Part shown: positions 40,927 through 49,930 of the stretch, piece by piece
Position numbering within the stretch: position 1 is the first letter of the stretch
Layout: the number at the start of each line of letters is the position of its first letter
From: Streptomyces sp. TLI_146
Lineage (GTDB): Bacteria > Actinomycetota > Actinomycetes > Streptomycetales > Streptomycetaceae
Length of the DNA: 64,000 bases
Assembly (NCBI RefSeq): GCF_002846415.1
Contig: NZ_PJMX01000001.1
Location: 1,178,001 to 1,242,000, forward strand
Direction of reading: 5' to 3'
The notes under the pieces: model-generated
Database searches by the model: none
Told to the model about the DNA's origin: nothing
The model's input: the letters and a program-made list of their open reading frames with translations, nothing else
Made by a program: the position numbers and the translations under genes

Positions 40927-41402
40927 CCCCCGACGTCGCCGCGGTCATGGCGTCCGCCGGCACCCATGTGCCCGCCGTCTCGGCCGATACGTACGCCCAG
41001 ATCCTCCAGTTCTACGCCCGCCATATGCAGCTGCTCGACGCGGGCGAGGCGGAGGAGTGGGCGCAGGGCTTCACCGAGGACGGGGTGTTCGCGCAGAACG
41101 TCAAGCCCGAGCCGTGGAGGGGCCGTTCGCACATCGCCACCTCCATGCGGCGCGGTGTGGACCGGCTCGCGGGACGGGGCGTCCAGCGCCGGCACTGGTT
41201 CTCCATGGTGGTCGCGACCCCGGAGAGCGCCGAGGCGGGGGACGAGGAGGCGGTCCGCACCCAGTACTACGCGGTCGTCTTCGAGACCCCGCACGGCGGC
41301 AAGGCCTCGGTGTATCTGAGCACCACCGGCGAGGACGTGCTGGTCCGGCGGGCCGGCCGGTGGCTGATCAAGCACCGCGACATCAACCACGACGGGTCCT
41401 GA
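40923..41402 (+). CDS. NTF2/SnoaL-like protein 1 of the tailoring island
   Basis: A 159-residue NTF2-fold protein: [79 protein letters not shown]. It overlaps the upstream ABM gene as ATGA and is followed four bases later by a clear tandem paralogue. The terminal RDINHD block with His/Asp is typical of the scytalone-dehydratase/KinU-like polyketide group (family memory). Probable dehydratase, cyclase or binding partner; the reaction is not predictable. Confidence 0.82.
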   Translation: MTPDVAAVMASAGTHVPAVSADTYAQILQFYARHMQLLDAGEAEEWAQGFTEDGVFAQNVKPEPWRGRSHIATSMRRGVDRLAGRGVQRRHWFSMVVATPESAEAGDEEAVRTQYYAVVFETPHGGKASVYLSTTGEDVLVRRAGRWLIKHRDINHDGS

Positions 41403-41406
41403 CCCG

Positions 41407-41922
41407 ATGGCGCCCCCGCTCCTGGACATCGCGGACGGCCGCCTCTACGACGAGATCCAGCGGTTCTACGCCCGCCAGGTGCGCCTCCTCGGCGAGGGCG
41501 ACGTGGACCGCTGGGCGCTCACCTTCACCGAGGACGCCGTCTTCGAGCAGGAGGCCCCGGCGGACAAGGTCTTCGCCGGGAACGCCCCGCCCGTACGCAC
41601 CGGGCGCGCCGCCATCGCGGCGGCGGCCCGCGGGGCGGTCGGCGAGCGCCGGGCGGACGGGCGGGTACGGCGGTATCTCATCGGGATGCTGACCGTGCGC
41701 CCCGCCGCGGACGGCGCCGTGCACACCCGCTATGACGCGGTGCTCGTACAGACCCCGCGAGGCGGTCCCTGCGAGCTCCATCTGAGCACCACCGGGCGGG
41801 ACGAGCTGGTCCGTCGAGGCGACGGCTGGCTCGTCCGGCACCGGGTCAACTCCCATGACAGCGTGGCCGGTTCGCACACCGGCACCGAGCAGGAGGAACA
41901 CCATGGCCGATCTGACACGTGA
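41407..41922 (+). CDS. NTF2/SnoaL-like protein 2 of the tailoring island
   Basis: A 171-residue tandem paralogue of the previous gene product: EIQRFYARQVRLLGEGDVDRWALTFTEDAVFEQ, RYLIGMLTVRP, TRYDAVLVQTPRG, ELHLSTTGRDELVRRGDGWLVRHRVNSHD, then a short disordered tail. The pairwise resemblance is obvious along the full length, so it arose by duplication. Its end overlaps the start of the third NTF2-like gene by 20 bp. Two divergent copies may form a heterodimer or act on successive intermediates (inference). Confidence 0.8.
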   Translation: MAPPLLDIADGRLYDEIQRFYARQVRLLGEGDVDRWALTFTEDAVFEQEAPADKVFAGNAPPVRTGRAAIAAAARGAVGERRADGRVRRYLIGMLTVRPAADGAVHTRYDAVLVQTPRGGPCELHLSTTGRDELVRRGDGWLVRHRVNSHDSVAGSHTGTEQEEHHGRSDT

Positions 41923-42364
41923 GCGGGTGGAGGCTGCCTACGCGGCCCTCATGACCGGCGACCGGAACAAGATCACCGAATACTGGTCCGAGGACCTGCG
42001 CTTCCAGATGCCCGGCAACCACCAGTTCGCCGGCTGGTTCAACGGCCTGGACGACTACCTCCAGAAGATGGGGAAGCTGGGCGAGGCGTGCGGCGGCCGC
42101 ATCGAGGCCGAGACGCAGCACATCCTGATCAACGAGGCGGAGGGCGTCTCCGTCGACATCTACCGCCTCGACGGCTACCGCGCGCACGCCGAGGAGGGCA
42201 CCGTCTCCCCGTACGAGCGGCTCCAGGTCGAGGGCGTGCACATGCTGCGCTGGGAGAACGGCAAGATCGTCGAGGGCCGCAGCGCCCTGTTCGCCGACGG
42301 TGTCACGCGCGGCAACCTGTGGTGGTCGCCGGTCGGCACCGACGGAGAGCGCACGGAGCTGTGA
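41903..42364 (+). CDS. SnoaL-like polyketide cyclase/isomerase family protein
   Basis: A 153-residue NTF2-fold protein of a different subgroup from its two neighbours: RVEAAYAALMTGDRNKITEYWSEDLRFQMPGNHQFAGWFNGLDDYLQKMG, then ILINEAEGVSVDIYRLDGYRAH, VEGVHMLRWENGKIVEGRS. This is the SnoaL-like layout, including the helix-strand MPGNHQFAG loop that lines the pocket in aldol cyclases (family knowledge). The ATG at 41903 follows CAGGAGGA. Its TGA overlaps the next GTG start (GTGA). Confidence 0.82.
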   Translation: MADLTRERVEAAYAALMTGDRNKITEYWSEDLRFQMPGNHQFAGWFNGLDDYLQKMGKLGEACGGRIEAETQHILINEAEGVSVDIYRLDGYRAHAEEGTVSPYERLQVEGVHMLRWENGKIVEGRSALFADGVTRGNLWWSPVGTDGERTEL

Positions 42365-43137
42365 CCGGCCCGGCCACGGGCGCGGACACGGGCCTGGCCG
42401 GGCGGTGCGTCGTCGTCACCGGGGCCGGCACCGGCATCGGGCGGGCGGTGGCGCACGCCTTCGCCGACGAGGGCGCCCGGGTCCTGGTGGTGGGGCGCGG
42501 GGCCGCCCGGCTGGCCGAGACGGCGGCCGGGCGCCCCGGGATCCACCCGTTCGCCGCCGACGTCTCGACGCCGGACGGGCCGCGGCTCGTCGTGGAGGCG
42601 GCCGTCCGCGAACTGGGCGGCCTCGACGTCCTGGTGAACAACGCCGTGACCATGCGCTCCGCCCCGCTCGGCACCATCGAGGCGGACGACACCCACCGCC
42701 AGGTCGCCACCAACCTGCTCGCGCCGCTCTTCCTCACCCAGGAGGCGCTCCCCCACCTGGAAGCGGCCAAGGGCACCGTCCTCAACGTCACCACCGCCGG
42801 CAACCAGCGCGGCTGGCCCGGCCATTCCGTCTACGGCGCCACCAAGGCGGCGCTCGACTTCCTCACCCGCACGTGGGCGCTCGAACTCGCGCCGCGCGGC
42901 ATCCGGGTCGCCGCCGTGGCTCCCGGGCCCGTGGAGACCCCGATCGGCGAGCACGCCGGTCTTGACGCCGCGGGCATCGAGCGGATGCGCGAGCGCCAGC
43001 GCGCCCGGGTGCCGCTCGGCCGGGTCGGGCAGCCCGAGGAGATCGCCTGGTGGCTGGTCCACCTGGCGCGCCCCGAGGCGTCCTTCGCCACCGGCCTCGT
43101 GCTGCCGGTGGACGGCGGCGCCGGAGTCGTGTTCTGA
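42361..43137 (+). CDS. SDR family oxidoreductase of the tailoring island
   Basis: A 258-residue classical SDR: TGAGTGIG cofactor motif, VLVNNAV (NNAV instead of NNAG), and catalytic SVYGATK with Tyr/Lys. The Ser 13 residues before Tyr is replaced by Thr (NVTTAGNQRG). It ends with GLVLPVDGGAGVVF. It is a paralogue of the MerR-linked SDR at 31545, sharing QRGWPG and LAPRGIRVAAVAPG. In the island it probably reduces or oxidises a ring carbonyl. The GTG at 42361 overlaps the SnoaL stop as GTGA. Confidence 0.88.
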   Translation: MTGPATGADTGLAGRCVVVTGAGTGIGRAVAHAFADEGARVLVVGRGAARLAETAAGRPGIHPFAADVSTPDGPRLVVEAAVRELGGLDVLVNNAVTMRSAPLGTIEADDTHRQVATNLLAPLFLTQEALPHLEAAKGTVLNVTTAGNQRGWPGHSVYGATKAALDFLTRTWALELAPRGIRVAAVAPGPVETPIGEHAGLDAAGIERMRERQRARVPLGRVGQPEEIAWWLVHLARPEASFATGLVLPVDGGAGVVF

Positions 43138-43192
43138 CCGCACCGCGCAACGACATACCAGACCCACACGTCTGCAACGACACGGAGTAGCA

Positions 43193-44248
43193 ATGGAATT
43201 CGGTATCAATTTCTTCCCCACCGTCGGTCCGGAGGAGAAGCCCGCCGACGTGTACTTCGACGAGGCCCTGCGGCTCGTGGAGCTGGCCGAGGAGCTCGGC
43301 TACGACCACATCAAGACCGTGGAGCACTACTTCTTCAAGTACGGCGGCTACAGCCCGGACCCGGTGACGTTCCTGGCCGCCGCGGCCGCCAGGACCAGCC
43401 GGATCAAGCTGGTGACCGGCGCGGTGATCCCGGCCTTCACGCACCCGCTGAAGCTGGCGGGCAAGCTCGCCATGCTGGACAACATCTCCAAGGGCCGCCT
43501 CCAGGTGGGCTTCGGCCGGGCCTTCCTGCCCGACGAGTTCGACGCCTTCGAGCTGGCCATGGACGAGAGCCGGCCCCGGTTCCTGGACGGCCTGCGCGCC
43601 TGCCAGAAGCTGTGGTCCGAGGAGAACGTGGTCTGGGACAGCGAGTTCTACAAGTTCGGCCCGGTCACCCTGCTCCCCCGCCCCTACCAGCGCCCGCACC
43701 CGAGGATCCTGGTGGCCGCGGCCATCACGCCCTCGTCCTGCGAGCAGGCCGGCCACGACGGCCACGGGCTGCTGCTCGTGCCGTCCATCTCCAAGCGCGA
43801 GAAGGTCCAGGAGATGCTCACCCTGTACCGCAAGGCGTACGCCGACGCGGGCCACGCGCCGGGCGGCGACGAGGTGCACCTGAGCTACGGCTGCTACCTC
43901 AGCGAGGACTCCGCCGAGGCGAGGGCCAAGGGCCGTGAGTACTCGCAGCGCACCAACGCCGTGATGGTCGACGCCGTCGCCGCCTGGGGCACCCGCCGCA
44001 GCGAGGGCTACGCCGGGTACGAGGCCATCGTCGACAAGATCAAGAAGTCCGACTTCGACAAGTCGGTGGCGGAGAACAAGACGCTCGTCGGCACCCCCGC
44101 CGAGGTCACCGAGCGGCTGCGCACCATCCGCGAGTGGTACGGCGACGTCACCATCAGCCTCCAGATGATCTCCGGCAACCCGCCCTACGAGGAGACGGTC
44201 CGCACCGCCCGGCTCTTCGCCGAGCAGGTCATCCCGAACTTCCGGTAG
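43193..44248 (+). CDS. LLM class (luciferase-like) flavin or F420-dependent oxidoreductase
   Basis: A 351-residue TIM-barrel luciferase-like enzyme: MEFGINFFPTVGPEEKPADVY, LVELAEELGYDHIKTVEHYFFKYGGYSPDPVTFLAAAAARTSRIKLVTGAVI, HPLKLAGKLAMLDNISKGRLQVGFGRAFLPDEF, then GTPAEVTERLRTI. These proteins use FMNH2 or reduced F420 (family knowledge). A flavin reductase gene at 47181 could supply FMNH2. ATG 43193 follows CACGGAGTAGC. Last gene of the plus-strand operon, followed by a strong terminator. Confidence 0.9.
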   Translation: MEFGINFFPTVGPEEKPADVYFDEALRLVELAEELGYDHIKTVEHYFFKYGGYSPDPVTFLAAAAARTSRIKLVTGAVIPAFTHPLKLAGKLAMLDNISKGRLQVGFGRAFLPDEFDAFELAMDESRPRFLDGLRACQKLWSEENVVWDSEFYKFGPVTLLPRPYQRPHPRILVAAAITPSSCEQAGHDGHGLLLVPSISKREKVQEMLTLYRKAYADAGHAPGGDEVHLSYGCYLSEDSAEARAKGREYSQRTNAVMVDAVAAWGTRRSEGYAGYEAIVDKIKKSDFDKSVAENKTLVGTPAEVTERLRTIREWYGDVTISLQMISGNPPYEETVRTARLFAEQVIPNFR

Positions 44249-44286
44249 GCACACGGCACTTCGCGTCACACGCGCGGGCACGAGGA

Positions 44287-44319
44287 AGGGGCTCCCCCGA
44301 AACCATCGGGGGAGCCCCT
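44287..44319. terminator. Bidirectional terminator, 14-bp perfect stem
   Basis: AGGGGCTCCCCCGA (44287-44300) pairs with TCGGGGGAGCCCCT (44306-44319) around a 5-nt loop, between the convergent LLM and GMC oxidoreductase genes. Confidence 0.85.
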
Positions 44320-44349
44320 CTCGTATGCCGGCTCACGGACGAGGGAACA

Positions 44350-45819
44350 TCAGGCGCGCGTCACCGAGGCCACCAGCAGCGACGCCACACGCGCGGCGAC
44401 CGCCGAGATGGTCAGCGCGGGCGGCACGGCGCCGGACGAGCCGTGCAGCAGCGAGCTGTCGACGACGTACAGGTTGCGCGCGCCGCGCACACTGCCGTCG
44501 GCGGCGGTGGCCAGGCCCAGCGGCACACCGCCCACCACGTTCCCGCCGGTGGTGCCGATGCGGTTGAAGGCCGTCCTGCTGCCCGGGGTGGCCGCGTTGA
44601 GCCGGTCCAGGGTGTGCTTGACCGCGTGGGTGGCGCGCACCGCGCGCGGGTCCTCGACGGGCCAGTTGAGGACGACGTCGCCCTTGGCGGCGTCGTACCG
44701 GAAGGAGCCCAGCGGTTCGGTCGGCGAGGCGCCGATGGTGGTGATCCACCCCTCGTCGGACGGGGCGTCCACCCAGGGGAAGTTGAGGAGGGTCACCGGG
44801 GCGTGCGGGTTGTCCTGCCAGTCCTTGACGATGACCGAGCACGGGCCGCCCTGCGCCGGGTTGTTGGGGGCCATCCCCGTCCGGGCGGTGATCACCTCGC
44901 TGTTGCCGACCCGGGTGCCCACCGACGCGTCCAGGCCGGGCAGGTGTCCGGCGGCCTTGGCGCGCAGCAGCAGCCGGGTGGTGCCCAGGGTCCCCGCCGC
45001 CAGGACCAGGTGCGCGGTGTGCACCTCGTGCCGGGCGACGAGCCTGCCGCGCTCGTCGAGTTCGTCGTACGAGACGAGGTGGCCGTCGCCCTGCGGACGG
45101 ATCCCGGTGACCACGCTGAGCGGGCGCACCTCGACGCGGCCCGTGGCCTCGGCGCGGGCGAGGACGGTGACGTCCATGCTGCGCTGGGCGCCGCTGTTGA
45201 CACCGAAGACGTTGAGGCCGGCGATGTGCGAGGCGGTACGGCGGCCCGCCATCTCCTCGCGGATCGCGTCCCAGTCGACAGCCAGGTCGACCAGGTCGTA
45301 GGGGATGCCCGCCCGCTCCAGCTGGTCCATGAAGTCGCGCGAGGAGCGGTAGAAGTCCGAGTCGAGGACGTCCTTCGGTATCGGGGAGCAGCCGATCAGC
45401 TCCCTGGCCTGCGGGTACCAGACGTCGTGCATCTCCCGCTGGTCGAGGAAGTCCCCGAAGGCCCGGCGGAACAGCTCGGGCGAGGGCTCGACCATCGTGC
45501 CGTTGCTGAGCAGCGAGGCGCCGCCGACGCCCGCCGCGGCGATCATCGTCAGGCCCTCGCCCTCCAGGGATTCCAGGACGCCCGGGTAGATGTCGAGCGT
45601 CCGGTCGGTGAGCGGGGACTTGGGGCTCAGCCAGGAAGCGCGGCCGTCCGGCCGGTGCTGGGTGGCGAAGGTGTCGCCGTCGGCGCCGACCTGCCAGCGG
45701 CGGCCGCGCTCCAGGACGATCGTGGCGACCCCGGCTTCGGCGAGCCGCAGGGCCGCGATCGATCCGGCGTAACCACTGCCGACGACCAGGGCGTCGGTGC
45801 GGTGCTGATGGGTTTCCAT
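44350..45819 (-). CDS. GMC family FAD oxidoreductase (cholesterol-oxidase-like)
   Basis: A 489-residue flavoenzyme: N-terminal FAD motif DALVVGSGYAGSIAALRLAEAG with LERGRRW, the GVGGASLLSNGTM loop, a mid-chain HLVLAAGTLGTTRLLLRA, and C-terminal GARNLYVVDSSLLHGSSGAVPPALTISAVAARVA that places the FAD and active-site residues. The layout matches cholesterol-oxidase-type GMC enzymes, which oxidise a secondary alcohol and often isomerise a double bond; here the substrate is likely a polyketide or terpenoid alcohol (inference). No signal peptide. The ATG at 45819 was chosen over an upstream in-frame start because GAGAGGCC precedes it. Confidence 0.88.
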   Translation of the reverse strand: METHQHRTDALVVGSGYAGSIAALRLAEAGVATIVLERGRRWQVGADGDTFATQHRPDGRASWLSPKSPLTDRTLDIYPGVLESLEGEGLTMIAAAGVGGASLLSNGTMVEPSPELFRRAFGDFLDQREMHDVWYPQARELIGCSPIPKDVLDSDFYRSSRDFMDQLERAGIPYDLVDLAVDWDAIREEMAGRRTASHIAGLNVFGVNSGAQRSMDVTVLARAEATGRVEVRPLSVVTGIRPQGDGHLVSYDELDERGRLVARHEVHTAHLVLAAGTLGTTRLLLRAKAAGHLPGLDASVGTRVGNSEVITARTGMAPNNPAQGGPCSVIVKDWQDNPHAPVTLLNFPWVDAPSDEGWITTIGASPTEPLGSFRYDAAKGDVVLNWPVEDPRAVRATHAVKHTLDRLNAATPGSRTAFNRIGTTGGNVVGGVPLGLATAADGSVRGARNLYVVDSSLLHGSSGAVPPALTISAVAARVASLLVASVTRA

Positions 45820-45913
45820 GGGACGGCCTCTCTGAACGGGTCGGAACATACGTAAGGTTGGGGCGAGTTGAGCATGAGGTGCGGGCTCAGGCCAGCGGTT
45901 CCAGGGTGCGGGC

Positions 45914-46987
45914 TCAGGCCAGCGGCTTCAGGGTGCGGGCCAGCAGGTTGGCGGCGTTGCGCGCCAGCGGGACGTCGGCCTCGGCGGCGACCAGGCCGTG
46001 CTCCACCAGGAGCCGGCCCACCCGGGAGGCGATCAGGGCGAACCGGAAGCCCGCGAACACCTCGTACCAGTCCATGTGCGCCGCGACGGGCCGCCCCGCC
46101 AGCTCCTCGTAGCGCCGGATCGTCTCGGCGCGCCCGGGAAGCCCGGGCAGCCGGGGTGCGCCGACGCCCTCGCTGAGGTGCCGGTCGAGGTAGAGGTACC
46201 AGCCGAGGTCGGCCTCGCCAGGGCCCAGGAAGGTCATCTCCCAGTCCAGTACGGCCACCGGGGCCACCCCGGAGAACATCAGGTTGCCCAGGCGCGCGTC
46301 GCCCCACAGCAGGCTCGGCCGCTCCGGCTCGGGCGGCAGCCCGTCCCGCAGCAGCGCCAGCGCCTCGCGGACCGGGACGCTGTCCGCGCCGCCGAAGTGG
46401 TCCATGTGGGCTTCATAGTAGTCGAGTTGGGCGCCGAGGCCGTACGGGCCGTGGGCCGAGAGGCGCAGGGCGCCGAGGCCGAGCGCGTCGGCGTCGAGCC
46501 GGTGGATACGGTGCAGCGCCTCCACACCGCCCCACCACACCGCCGCGCGCCCGCCCTCGTCGAGCGCGGACACCGGTCCACCGTCGCGGTGGTACGAGGG
46601 CAGGTCCGGCGGGACCCAGCCCTCGACGCGGTCCATGGCGTAGAAGGGCGCGCCGAGCAGCCCGGGGTCGGCCTCGAAGCCGACGACGCCGGGTACGGGC
46701 ACATCGGTGTCCCGCAGGGCGTCGAGGACGCGGTACTCCTCGTCGAGCCGGGAGCCCGGCATCACCCGGTAGCGGGTGGGGGCGACCCGGACGACCAGAC
46801 GGCGGTGCTCCTCGGCGCCCTCCCGCCCCCACTTGGTGTCCACGAGCAGCGTCTCGTTGGAGAATCCGAGGCCCTCGGGCACCTCGACTCGGACGCGCAG
46901 GTCCGCCGCCTCGGGCAGCCGTTCGGCGAGCCAGGTCGTCAGGTGTTTGCGGGTGAGTTCGGGATCACGTTGCTGGGGCACGGGCAT
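45914..46987 (-). CDS. Phosphotransferase (APH-like) family protein
   Basis: A 357-residue kinase-fold protein of the acyl-CoA-dehydrogenase-linked/APH group: GLGFSNETLLVDTKW, LVVRVAPTR, PFYAMDRVEGWVPPDLPSY, catalytic loop LLWGDARLGNLMF (Asp and Asn present, with Gly instead of His two residues before the Asp), and VLDWEMTFLGPGEADLGWYLYLD with the metal Asp. HMDWYEVFAGFRFALIASRV is typical of this subfamily. It could phosphorylate a pathway hydroxyl or confer self-protection; neither is shown. The ATG at 46987 follows GGAGGAG. It sits upstream of the GMC oxidase on the same strand. Confidence 0.85.
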   Translation of the reverse strand: MPVPQQRDPELTRKHLTTWLAERLPEAADLRVRVEVPEGLGFSNETLLVDTKWGREGAEEHRRLVVRVAPTRYRVMPGSRLDEEYRVLDALRDTDVPVPGVVGFEADPGLLGAPFYAMDRVEGWVPPDLPSYHRDGGPVSALDEGGRAAVWWGGVEALHRIHRLDADALGLGALRLSAHGPYGLGAQLDYYEAHMDHFGGADSVPVREALALLRDGLPPEPERPSLLWGDARLGNLMFSGVAPVAVLDWEMTFLGPGEADLGWYLYLDRHLSEGVGAPRLPGLPGRAETIRRYEELAGRPVAAHMDWYEVFAGFRFALIASRVGRLLVEHGLVAAEADVPLARNAANLLARTLKPLA

Positions 46988-47180
46988 GGCCGGCTCCTCC
47001 ATCCATATACGGGTGCCCCCCATGGTCGACGCGGCCGATGGGGGCCGGATGGAGGATGAACGGCGACGCCGGGGGCGGCCCGACGCGCTCATCGGCGGCT
47101 CTGCATCCGCCTCCGACCGGTTCCCCAACCGCCTCCCCCAGCATGGCTGTTGACCGGAGAACACCTTTGAGGAGGTCGAC

Positions 47181-47723
47181 ATGTCCTGGGCACCGCCTGT
47201 GGGTGCGTTCGTGGAGCCGCAGCTGTTCCGGCACATACTCGGCCACGTCCCGAGCCCCGTCACCGTGGTCACCGCGGCGACGGCGGCCGGGCCCGCCGGA
47301 CTTGTGGTGGGGTCGTTCGTGTCGGTGTCGCTCGAACCGCCCCTCGTAGGGATCTTCATCGACGAGAAGTCGGTGAGCTGGCCGCCGATGAGCGAGGCGG
47401 GGTCCTTCACCGTCAACATCCTCGCCCACGACCAGCAGGAGCTGTGCGCGCGCTTCGCCAAGAGCGGCGGACCGGGTGACACCGCGAGCAAGTTCGCCGG
47501 TCTGACGTGGTGGGAGTCGCCGCACGGCAACCCGGTGCTGCCGGGCACCACCGCCTGGCTGGACTGTCTGGTGCGCCAGGTCCAGCGGCTCGGCGACCAC
47601 TTCTTCGCCGTCGCCGAGGTGGTGGGTCTCGGGGTGGACGCCGCCCGCCCGCCGCTGGTGTTCCACCGGGGCGCCCTGCACACCGTCGCGCCCTCCTCCG
47701 AGGGGTCTGCCGAGCGCGCCTAG
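47181..47723 (+). CDS. Flavin reductase (HpaC-like)
   Basis: A 180-residue split-barrel flavoprotein: LFRHILGHVPSPVTVVTAAT, GPAGLVVGSFVSVSLEPPLVGIFIDEKSVSWPPM, SFTVNILAHDQQELCARFAKSGG, TAWLDCLVRQVQRLGDHFFAVAEV. It should reduce FMN or FAD with NAD(P)H and supply it to partner monooxygenases (family knowledge); the LLM enzyme at 43193 is an obvious candidate partner. The ATG at 47181 follows GAGGAGG. It is divergent from the kinase gene and ends at a strong terminator. Confidence 0.9.
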   Translation: MSWAPPVGAFVEPQLFRHILGHVPSPVTVVTAATAAGPAGLVVGSFVSVSLEPPLVGIFIDEKSVSWPPMSEAGSFTVNILAHDQQELCARFAKSGGPGDTASKFAGLTWWESPHGNPVLPGTTAWLDCLVRQVQRLGDHFFAVAEVVGLGVDAARPPLVFHRGALHTVAPSSEGSAERA

Positions 47724-47738
47724 CACGTGCACCACACG

Positions 47739-47777
47739 TGGCGTCGCCCCGCCGGTTCGACCGGCGGGGCGACGCCA
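47739..47777. terminator. Bidirectional terminator, 18-bp perfect stem
   Basis: Arms 47739-47756 and 47760-47777 pair perfectly around a 3-nt loop. After a small internal loop a further 5 bp (ACCAC/GTGGT) extend the stem. It lies between the convergent flavin reductase and MBL genes. Confidence 0.85.
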
Positions 47778-47789
47778 TGCGTGGTGCGC

Positions 47790-48749
47790 TCAGGCCAGAC
47801 AGGCCAGCGCCCGGCCGCCGTTGAGGCGGGCCATCTCGCCCATCACCGGTGCCGAGCGGATCTGCGTGTCCAGCGGGTTGCCGAGCGCCTCGGAGCAGGC
47901 GCGGTGCAGATTGGCCACCAGCCGCTCCGGGTCGCGCAGCTCCGCGTACGCGCCGAGCGGGGTGTCGCGGGCCGTCTCGAACGGGGTGAGTCCCGCGTCG
48001 ATCCCCTGGGTGGCGACCTTCTGCAACCAGCGCAGATACCCCTCCGCCTCGTCGAGGGCCTCGGGCCCGGCCACCGGACCGTGCCCGCCCACGACGACAC
48101 GGGGCCCAAGCGCCCGCAGCCGCGCGATCGCCTCCAGGGAGCCGACGATCGACCCCGCGAGGAGGAACGGCGTACAACCGGGCATCAGGACGTCGCCCGC
48201 GAACAGCACCCGGTGCTCGGGCACCCACACCACCACGTCGTTGCTGGAGTGCGCCGGGCCCACGTACAGCAGCTCGACCGCCAGCTCGTCCACGTACACC
48301 GTCAGCCGGTCCTCGAAGGTCACCGTCGGCAGGGAGCGGCGGAGGTCACCGAGGTCGCCCCAGGGGGTGTCGGGCCACACGTGTTTGAGGCCCTCGCCCT
48401 TCTCGGCCATCTCGGCGCGGGTGTGCGTGTGCGCGACGACGGTGGCGTGCGGGGCGGCGACGGCGTTGCCGAAGGTGTGGTCGCCGTGGTGATGGGTGTT
48501 CAGGACGGTCCGCGGCTCGGCGCCGCCGAGTTCCAGCGCGGCGGCGCGCAGGGCGCGGGCCCTGGCCTCGGTGGCCGCGGTGTCGACGAGCGCCACCGAG
48601 TGGGGGCCGGCCAGGATCCCGGCGTTGTTCAGACACCAGCCCCCGTCGGGCTGGACGTACGCGAAGATCCGGTCGGCCACCTCCTCCACTCGGGGCGGCG
48701 GCACCTGGGAGACATGACTGTCGGCGGGCGTTGTGGATGGCAGGCTCAT
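47790..48749 (-). CDS. MBL-fold metallo-hydrolase
   Basis: A 319-residue metallo-beta-lactamase-fold protein. The HxHxDH metal motif is H86-H88-D90-H91 in NTHHHGDHTFGN; further ligand His lies in YVGPAHSSNDVVVWVP, with Asp in FAGDVLMPG and the final His in VVVGGHGPVAG. The metal site is complete. In polyketide clusters MBL-fold proteins act as thioesterases or cyclases (family knowledge), but a detoxifying hydrolase is equally possible. The ATG at 48749 is used; a GTG three codons upstream (48758) has the better-spaced AGGAGG. Confidence 0.87.
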   Translation of the reverse strand: MSLPSTTPADSHVSQVPPPRVEEVADRIFAYVQPDGGWCLNNAGILAGPHSVALVDTAATEARARALRAAALELGGAEPRTVLNTHHHGDHTFGNAVAAPHATVVAHTHTRAEMAEKGEGLKHVWPDTPWGDLGDLRRSLPTVTFEDRLTVYVDELAVELLYVGPAHSSNDVVVWVPEHRVLFAGDVLMPGCTPFLLAGSIVGSLEAIARLRALGPRVVVGGHGPVAGPEALDEAEGYLRWLQKVATQGIDAGLTPFETARDTPLGAYAELRDPERLVANLHRACSEALGNPLDTQIRSAPVMGEMARLNGGRALACLA

Positions 48750-48885
48750 GCGTTCCACGGTGGCCGCACCTCCTGGAGGACAGGAGGTGCGCCGGTGACC
48801 GGCGGCTGGAGAGGTCCCGGCCGCGGCACGGCAGGGGTGGGGCCCGGCGGTCCGCACAAACCGCCGGGCCCCGGGGAGGAAGGTC

Positions 48886-49800
48886 TCAGAGGGTGAGGAC
48901 GACCTTGCCGTTGGCCTGCCGCTGCCGCAGCGCGTCGAGCGCGGGCTCAGGATCGCTCCAGGACCCGACCGCCGCGACCTCGGGTGTGAGCCGCCCCTCG
49001 GCCACCAGGCGCACCAGCGAGGCCAGGTCGCGGGCGACACTGCGGCGGGTCACCTCGTCGAAGAGGTGGAGATAGCCGATCCGCAGTCCGGGGCGCGCAT
49101 GGCCCCAGTCCAGCGGCAGCCGCAGTTCCTCGCGCACGGTGTTGCCGTAGCAGACGACCGTGCCGCCCGGCCGTACCCGCCCGAAGGCACCGGTGAGCAC
49201 CCGCCCGCCGACGCTGTCGACGAGGACGTCCACCTGACCTCCGGAGGCGCCCTCCTCGTACGTCTCGACGGTGTGGGCGCCGAGAGACCGCAGGCCCTCC
49301 GCCCGGGCCGGGGAGCCGACCTGGGCGATCACCTCGGCGCCCGCCGCGGCGGCGAGCTGCACCAGCATCCGGCCCACTCCGCCGCCCGCACCGGTGATCA
49401 CCACGGACCTGCCGAGCAGCGGTCCCGCGTACTCCAGTGCGTACAGCGCGGTCAGTCCGGCCACCGGCAGGGCCGCGGCGGCGGGCCAGTCCATACCGTC
49501 GGGCACGGGCGTGAGCCGGGTGGGCGACAGGGCTATCCGCTCGGCCCAGCCGTCGCGTTCGGCGAGGGCGGTGACGCGGGTGCCGGCCGCGGGTCCGCTC
49601 CCGTCGGCGGCGGCGCACAGGACCGTACCCGCCACGTCCCAGCCGAGCCGGGACCCCGGGGGGAGCTGCCCCATCAGTGCGAGCTCACCGCGGTTGACGG
49701 CGATCGCGTGCACCTCCACGAGTGCCTGGTCGGGGCGCGGCTCGGGCTCGGCGACCGAGTCGAGGCGCAGTCCGGGGTCACCGGACACCAGTGCCTTCAC
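48886..49800 (-). CDS. Zinc-independent alcohol dehydrogenase / quinone oxidoreductase-like MDR enzyme
   Basis: A 304-residue medium-chain dehydrogenase: LVEVHAIAVNRGEL near the N-terminus (no catalytic zinc Cys), DVAGTVLCAAADGSG, WPAAAALPVAGLTALYALE, NADPH motif VVITGAGGGVGRMLVQLAAAAGAEVIA, GGTVVCYGNT and terminal NGKVVLTL. It resembles quinone oxidoreductases (QOR), which reduce quinones or enones with NADPH (family knowledge), fitting an aromatic pathway. The GTG at 49800 gives the canonical MKALV start; the ATG at 49830 is an alternative without a ribosome site. Confidence 0.87.
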   Translation of the reverse strand: MKALVSGDPGLRLDSVAEPEPRPDQALVEVHAIAVNRGELALMGQLPPGSRLGWDVAGTVLCAAADGSGPAAGTRVTALAERDGWAERIALSPTRLTPVPDGMDWPAAAALPVAGLTALYALEYAGPLLGRSVVITGAGGGVGRMLVQLAAAAGAEVIAQVGSPARAEGLRSLGAHTVETYEEGASGGQVDVLVDSVGGRVLTGAFGRVRPGGTVVCYGNTVREELRLPLDWGHARPGLRIGYLHLFDEVTRRSVARDLASLVRLVAEGRLTPEVAAVGSWSDPEPALDALRQRQANGKVVLTL

Positions 49801-49930
49801 GAGGCCTCCGCCCAAGTCGCTTTGGTCCATGGGGACATGGCTGTCGATCTCCTTGTCTGACGGTTTTTCAGGAATTACGAGGGTTGCCGGTCGGCGGCGC
49901 CCAGGAGGTCCGGGCCGAGGTGGTCGTCGG

